Assembly (NCBI GenBank): GCA_947650365.1
Contig: OX393557.1
Span: forward strand, 52,741,472-52,805,471
Direction: 5' to 3'
Length of the DNA: 64,000 nucleotides
Source: Chamaelirium japonicum
Lineage: Eukaryota > Streptophyta > Magnoliopsida > Liliales > Melanthiaceae
Shown: positions 60,701 through 64,000 of the stretch, piece after piece
How the letters are laid out: each line of letters starts with the position of its first letter
How positions within the stretch are numbered: the stretch's first letter is position 1
Notes under the pieces: model-generated
Databases searched by the model: none
The model's input: only the letters and a program-made list of their open reading frames with translations
Told to the model about the DNA's origin: nothing
Program-made: the position numbers and the translations under genes

Positions 60701-62190
60701 AAAATGGGTATAGTCCATGCTCACTGCGCCCGTGAAAAAGCATCTTCCTCGTGAACTTGTCCTGAACAAAGAACGCATCCGAGTCAAAGATAAGACGACA
60801 ATTATTATCCTGACAAAATTTTTGGACAGAGAGAAGGTTGGAAGAGATGTGAGGGACATGTAGAATATTACGAAGATTAAAAGAGACAGAGGGAGTGGGA
60901 AGAACACCATCACCAATATGAGAAACAGAGAGAGAATGGCCATTGCCCACTGTGACTGTATCCATACCATGGTAGGGCTGAGGGTTGATGCTGAGATTGG
61001 AGAGGTCAGATGTGATGTGATTGCTCGCACCCGTATCTGCATACCACGGGGCAGTGGAAGTGCCAGGGCCTGCTGCAAACATGGCAGCAGAGGAAGTAGT
61101 GGAAGATGCTGGAGCAGGGCGAGGGGTGGCAGGAGACACCGGCACGTAGTTGTTGTTATTGCGATGCCAGCAGTCAGTAGCGACGTGGCCTGGTTTCCAA
61201 CAAATCTGACAAACAGGAGGAGGTGCACCAAGGAGACCACGACTGGGTGGAGGAAAGCGTCCACCGGAAGTAGGCAGGGGTCCACCAACAAAAGGACCAC
61301 TATCATAAGAGTTGCCGTAACCACGAGAATGGATACGGCCGCCACGGCGTCCACGACCACCGCGGCCACCACGCCAGCCACGACCACCATGAGTAGCAGT
61401 GAGGGCAGCAGCAACAGGAACCGGATCTGAAGTGGATGGTAAGGACGGCATGTTCATCTCTTCAGTTATCAGAAGAGCGATGAATTCATCCATTGTCAGA
61501 GACCCAGGACGAGTGCGGATGGTTGTTTTGAAGGCGTTGTAGGGCTCGGGGAGACCATTGAGAGCATGAAGAATCAGATCTTCATCAGATAAAGGGGCTC
61601 CAACAGCAGCGAGGTGATCAGCAAGAAGTTTAAGATTTTGGATGTAAGCAGAGGTGGTGGTGGAGCCTTTCTTAATTTGCTGGATCTGAGATTTTAGGTG
61701 CATAATATTGGAGCGGTTGGATGAGAGAAACCGCTTCTCCAAAGCTACCCAAACGTCGCGGACGTGAGAAAAAGAAACTACTGATTGGAGGACAGGAGAA
61801 GAAAGAGTAGCAAACAAAGCCGCAAGAAGTTGTTGATCAGACAAAGTCCAATCAAGAAAAGCGGGATTGGGAGCAGAGATGCCTTGATCATTCAAAAGGA
61901 TAGAAGATGGCGGAGGTTGAGTTAGAAGAGAATCCACCTGATATGCACGAAGCGTAGTGGAAACCTGCGCGCGCCATAAGAGATAGTTGGACGTATTATC
62001 CGTGTTGATCTCAAGTTTTATGGTGATAAGAGAGGTAAGATTGCGAATGAGGTGAAAGAGAGGGGAGGAGGAAATATTCGGTGGTGAAGAAGGGGTGATG
62101 GATAGTGATGATTCAGTGGTGGAGGAAGAAGCTGATGCCATGTTATGTTGAAGGGAAGAGAGATCAATGAGAGATGAACGTTGGTTCAAG
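57798..62190 (-). other. Copia gag-pol coding region (fossil)
   Basis: In order from the 5' side (right): a gag domain with a zinc knuckle (CQICWKPGHVATDC, near 61,190), protease (WYADTGASNHIT, near 61,030), integrase (HARLGHPS near 60,610, VDDYSRFTW near 60,380), RT (KARLVAKGFHQQEGVDY near 59,120; LLYVDDILL near 58,745) and RNase H (DADWAGD near 58,245; TESEYRSLA near 58,120). These domains make the virus-like particle, process it, copy the RNA and insert the copy. The region opens MNQRSSLIDLSS or at the following MASASSSTTESS. It looks nearly whole, with about one or two breaks. Confidence 0.92.
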
Positions 62191-62215
62191 AGCTCTCACC
62201 ATGGCTCTGATACCA

Positions 62216-62459
62216 TGAAAGATTTGTAAAAAACAGTAAAGAAAAAGAAGAGATGTTGAAGAAACTTAATACGTTCAGATCATTTTTCATTGCATCTGAC
62301 GTCCATCATTTATAACTCATTCGGTTACAATAGATAGTGGGATCGGTTACAATAGATAGTGGGATGGTTACACATGCCAGCAGTTATCTTAACAACAGTT
62401 ATCCTAACATCCTGCGTTATCAAGTAGTTACAACTACCTGATAACCTCCTGCGTTATCA
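62216..62459 (-). repeat. Copia 5' LTR
   Basis: Same length as the other LTR and about one base different. As the upstream LTR it should hold the element promoter; ggttacaatagatagtggga is repeated within it. It is followed by the tRNA-Met primer site at 62,204-62,215. Confidence 0.97.
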
Positions 62460-62485
62460 CCAAACACAACCTTAGTATGAGAGAA

Positions 62486-62562
62486 CATAACTCAAGTGTA
62501 CCGATTATTTAAACTTGGGACCTAACTCAAGTGTACCGATTATTTAAACTTGGGACCTAATA
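62486..62562. repeat. Tandem duplication, 35-bp unit
   Basis: aactcaagtgtaccgattat followed by ttaaacttgggacct occurs twice in a row, perfectly, from about 62,489. Confidence 0.9.
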
Positions 62563-63341
62563 TTTTAGGGTGTTGTTATTTGCACCAACAAATTTACTAA
62601 AACCCCAACTATCATGAACACATCCTAGTCCGTTTTTTTCTTTTTCTTTTTTACTATTACCACATTTTGATAGTGCACCCCCATATGGGTTTGCCTCCCC
62701 CTCCCTCTCCTACCTGCTTCGCTAGTCATTACCTTCGCCGCTCCTCCTCCCCTTCATCCTTCTCGTCTTCTTAATTCTTTCTCCTCTTCCTCCTCTTCTT
62801 CTTCCTCCTCCCCACTCCAATTGCCCTATCGGATCTGCTGATTCCATGTACCTCTACCGCCTCCTTCTTGGTCTCCTCTTCTTGCTCCTCCTCCTACCCA
62901 CTCCGATTGCCCCACCGGAGCTGGTGGTTCCGTGTACATCCCCCTTTGGCCTCTTCCTCTTCCTCTTCCTCCCCCTCTCTTCTCCCCTTTCTCCTCATTC
63001 TTGCAGATGTGTCACCCGCTCCCGATCGACATGGTTTTTGGTTATTGCTGATTGACATAGTGTGGTACATGTATATGATACCGACTGACATGGACCACAT
63101 CATGTCAAACAGGAGCAACCGACAACATATTGGACAGGAGCGACCAACACGGTGTGCATATCAATAGTCTGGGATAATGCTACGGGGATACATCCTACAT
63201 TTCTTTATTTGTTTAGTTGAGTGTCCTAGTAATTTGTGGGGTGCAAATAGCAGCGTACCCATATTTTAACAGTAATATTCTCCAAGTACAACCACACACA
63301 CAAAAAAAATAACTTTGGTTAATTATGTCCCCTATTCTTTT
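62563..63341. other. CT-rich intergenic sequence
   Basis: 62,690-63,010 is strongly CTC/CTT-rich with open frames that are compositional. ttgccc-accggagctg/ttgccctatcggatctg phrases are duplicated near 62,820 and 62,908. No gene is supported, and no P450 exon 2 motif is found. Confidence 0.6.
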
Positions 63342-63440
63342 TTTTTTTAGAGAACCCCTTCTCTCGAGGGGGGCTTAGGCAGCCCCCGACCAGTTATATT
63401 AAAGAAAAATTAGGTTAATCTGTTGTCAAATAGCTCTGTT
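63342..63440 (-). mobile_element. Short LINE 3' end
   Basis: Poly(T) then agagaaccccttctctcg and cagcccccgaccagttatat, the LINE 3' UTR signature also present at 11,158 and 43,257. Strongly 5' truncated. Confidence 0.65.
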
Positions 63441-64000
63441 AACCCGTCATCGCATACCTCCATCAACACTAACGTCGGTACTCATGCAACCCGTCACCAC
63501 CACAGCCTCTTTCTCTTTCCTCCTTCCTCTTCACCCCTCTTTCCTCCTTCGTCTTCGTCCTGGCCTCCTTCCTTCTAGTTGGTCTAGAAGGAAAGACGAG
63601 AAGACAATGATATTGAGATGCATGAGCACCAAAGGTGGTGTTGCGAAGGAGGTAGTTGCGCCCACCCCTCCCCACCCCCAGTTGTGTGGTTGTACTTAAG
63701 AAAATGTGCTGGGAAACAACCAGCAATATTACCTCCCTTTAAATTAGCCCAAAGACCCTCTTTCCCATATCACCCCCCCCCCCCCCCACCCCACCCCACC
63801 CCGTCACAGTTGTCGATCCATTGCACCCATTCCCGACCGATGCATCTCATTTACCCTTAATCGGCAGGCAAAGGGACAACAATGATCTGGTACAAGCTGG
63901 AGCCTATGTCATTGGGCCAATCAAAGCCATTTCTTTGCCTGCCGGTTGGGACTGAGTGCGATGCACCGATCGAGTATGGGTGCATCGTATAGTTGTGACT
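63441..64000. other. Unassigned right edge with a hairpin
   Basis: Contains a poly(C)/CCCCACCC tract (63,771-63,802) and an inverted repeat: cggcaggcaaagg near 63,861 pairs with tctttgcctgccgg near 63,934 around a 60-base loop. gatgca-tc and gcatcg phrases flank it. No gene is seen. Confidence 0.5.

Larger units (their letters stand above)
57554..62459 (-). mobile_element. Ty1/copia LTR retrotransposon, young, nearly whole
   Basis: 4,906 bp, leftward, flanked by the perfect 5-bp duplication CCAAA (57,549-57,553 and 62,460-62,464). The two 244-bp LTRs differ at about one position, which at common plant rates means well under half a million years. A primer site TGGTATCAGAGC (initiator tRNA-Met) abuts the 5' LTR, and a purine tract GAGGGGGG abuts the 3' LTR. 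The coding order is gag, protease, integrase, RT, RNase H, i.e. copia type; size and LTR length suggest the Ale/Retrofit group (inference). The coding region looks close to whole, with about one or two breaks. Confidence 0.95.

Noticed and set aside
60545-61430. Long frames of 289 and 170 codons overlapping the copia gag region
   Set aside because: They are shadow frames of the gag-pol coding region on either strand.
62690-63010. CT-rich frames downstream of the copia element as the missing P450 exon 2
   Set aside because: None of AGTDT, ExxR, PERF or the haem motif is present in any frame.

Overview
The window is nuclear DNA from a flowering plant. It holds spliced plant cytochrome P450 genes, plant-type MULE, hAT, PIF/Harbinger and CACTA elements, L1-type LINEs, a Ty1/copia element primed by initiator tRNA-Met, and long (TA)n and (CT)n tracts. 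The very GC-rich first exons of the P450s suggest a monocot, perhaps a magnoliid; the species cannot be named from sequence alone. No bacterial, organellar, tRNA, rRNA or CRISPR feature was seen.

Host genes. Two closely related P450 genes of the CYP81 type lie about 21 kb apart on the + strand. The first (33,571-41,466) is complete: two exons, 517 codons, and a 6.3 kb intron filled with transposon debris. The second (54,529-55,458) shows only exon 1; no matching exon 2 is found in the remaining 8.5 kb, which includes a very young copia insertion.

Mobile DNA, left to right. 1-6,504 is the right-hand part of a Mutator-like element (MULE-1). It carries a DUF1985/Ulp1-protease gene bracketed by arrays of an exact 91-bp repeat. 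6.6-13.5 kb holds a series of MITEs (Harbinger, MULE and hAT types, several with target-site duplications), a LINE 3' fragment and GC-rich local repeats. 14,169-28,267 is a 14.1 kb MULE (MULE-2) with about 860-bp terminal inverted repeats. It carries a rightward transposase gene (broken, and split by a 2.5 kb insertion), a small GRF zinc-finger gene, and a leftward DUF1985/Ulp1 gene. 28.3-33.4 kb has MITEs, a 400-bp palindrome and other small elements sitting inside (TA)n tracts, and a LINE remnant. 41.5-54.4 kb has LINE fragments, a CACTA end, repeated short-motif clusters and a nearly full-length but decayed LINE. 57,554-62,459 is a Ty1/copia element with nearly identical LTRs and a perfect 5-bp target duplication.

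Main hypothesis. Both MULEs share the same terminal motif, and both place a DUF1985/Ulp1 gene between copies of a repeat family private to that element. This resembles the Arabidopsis VANDAL/VANC anti-silencing arrangement, in which an element-encoded protein recognises short motifs repeated in its own non-coding DNA. The window may record two members of such a self-recognition system with different motifs.
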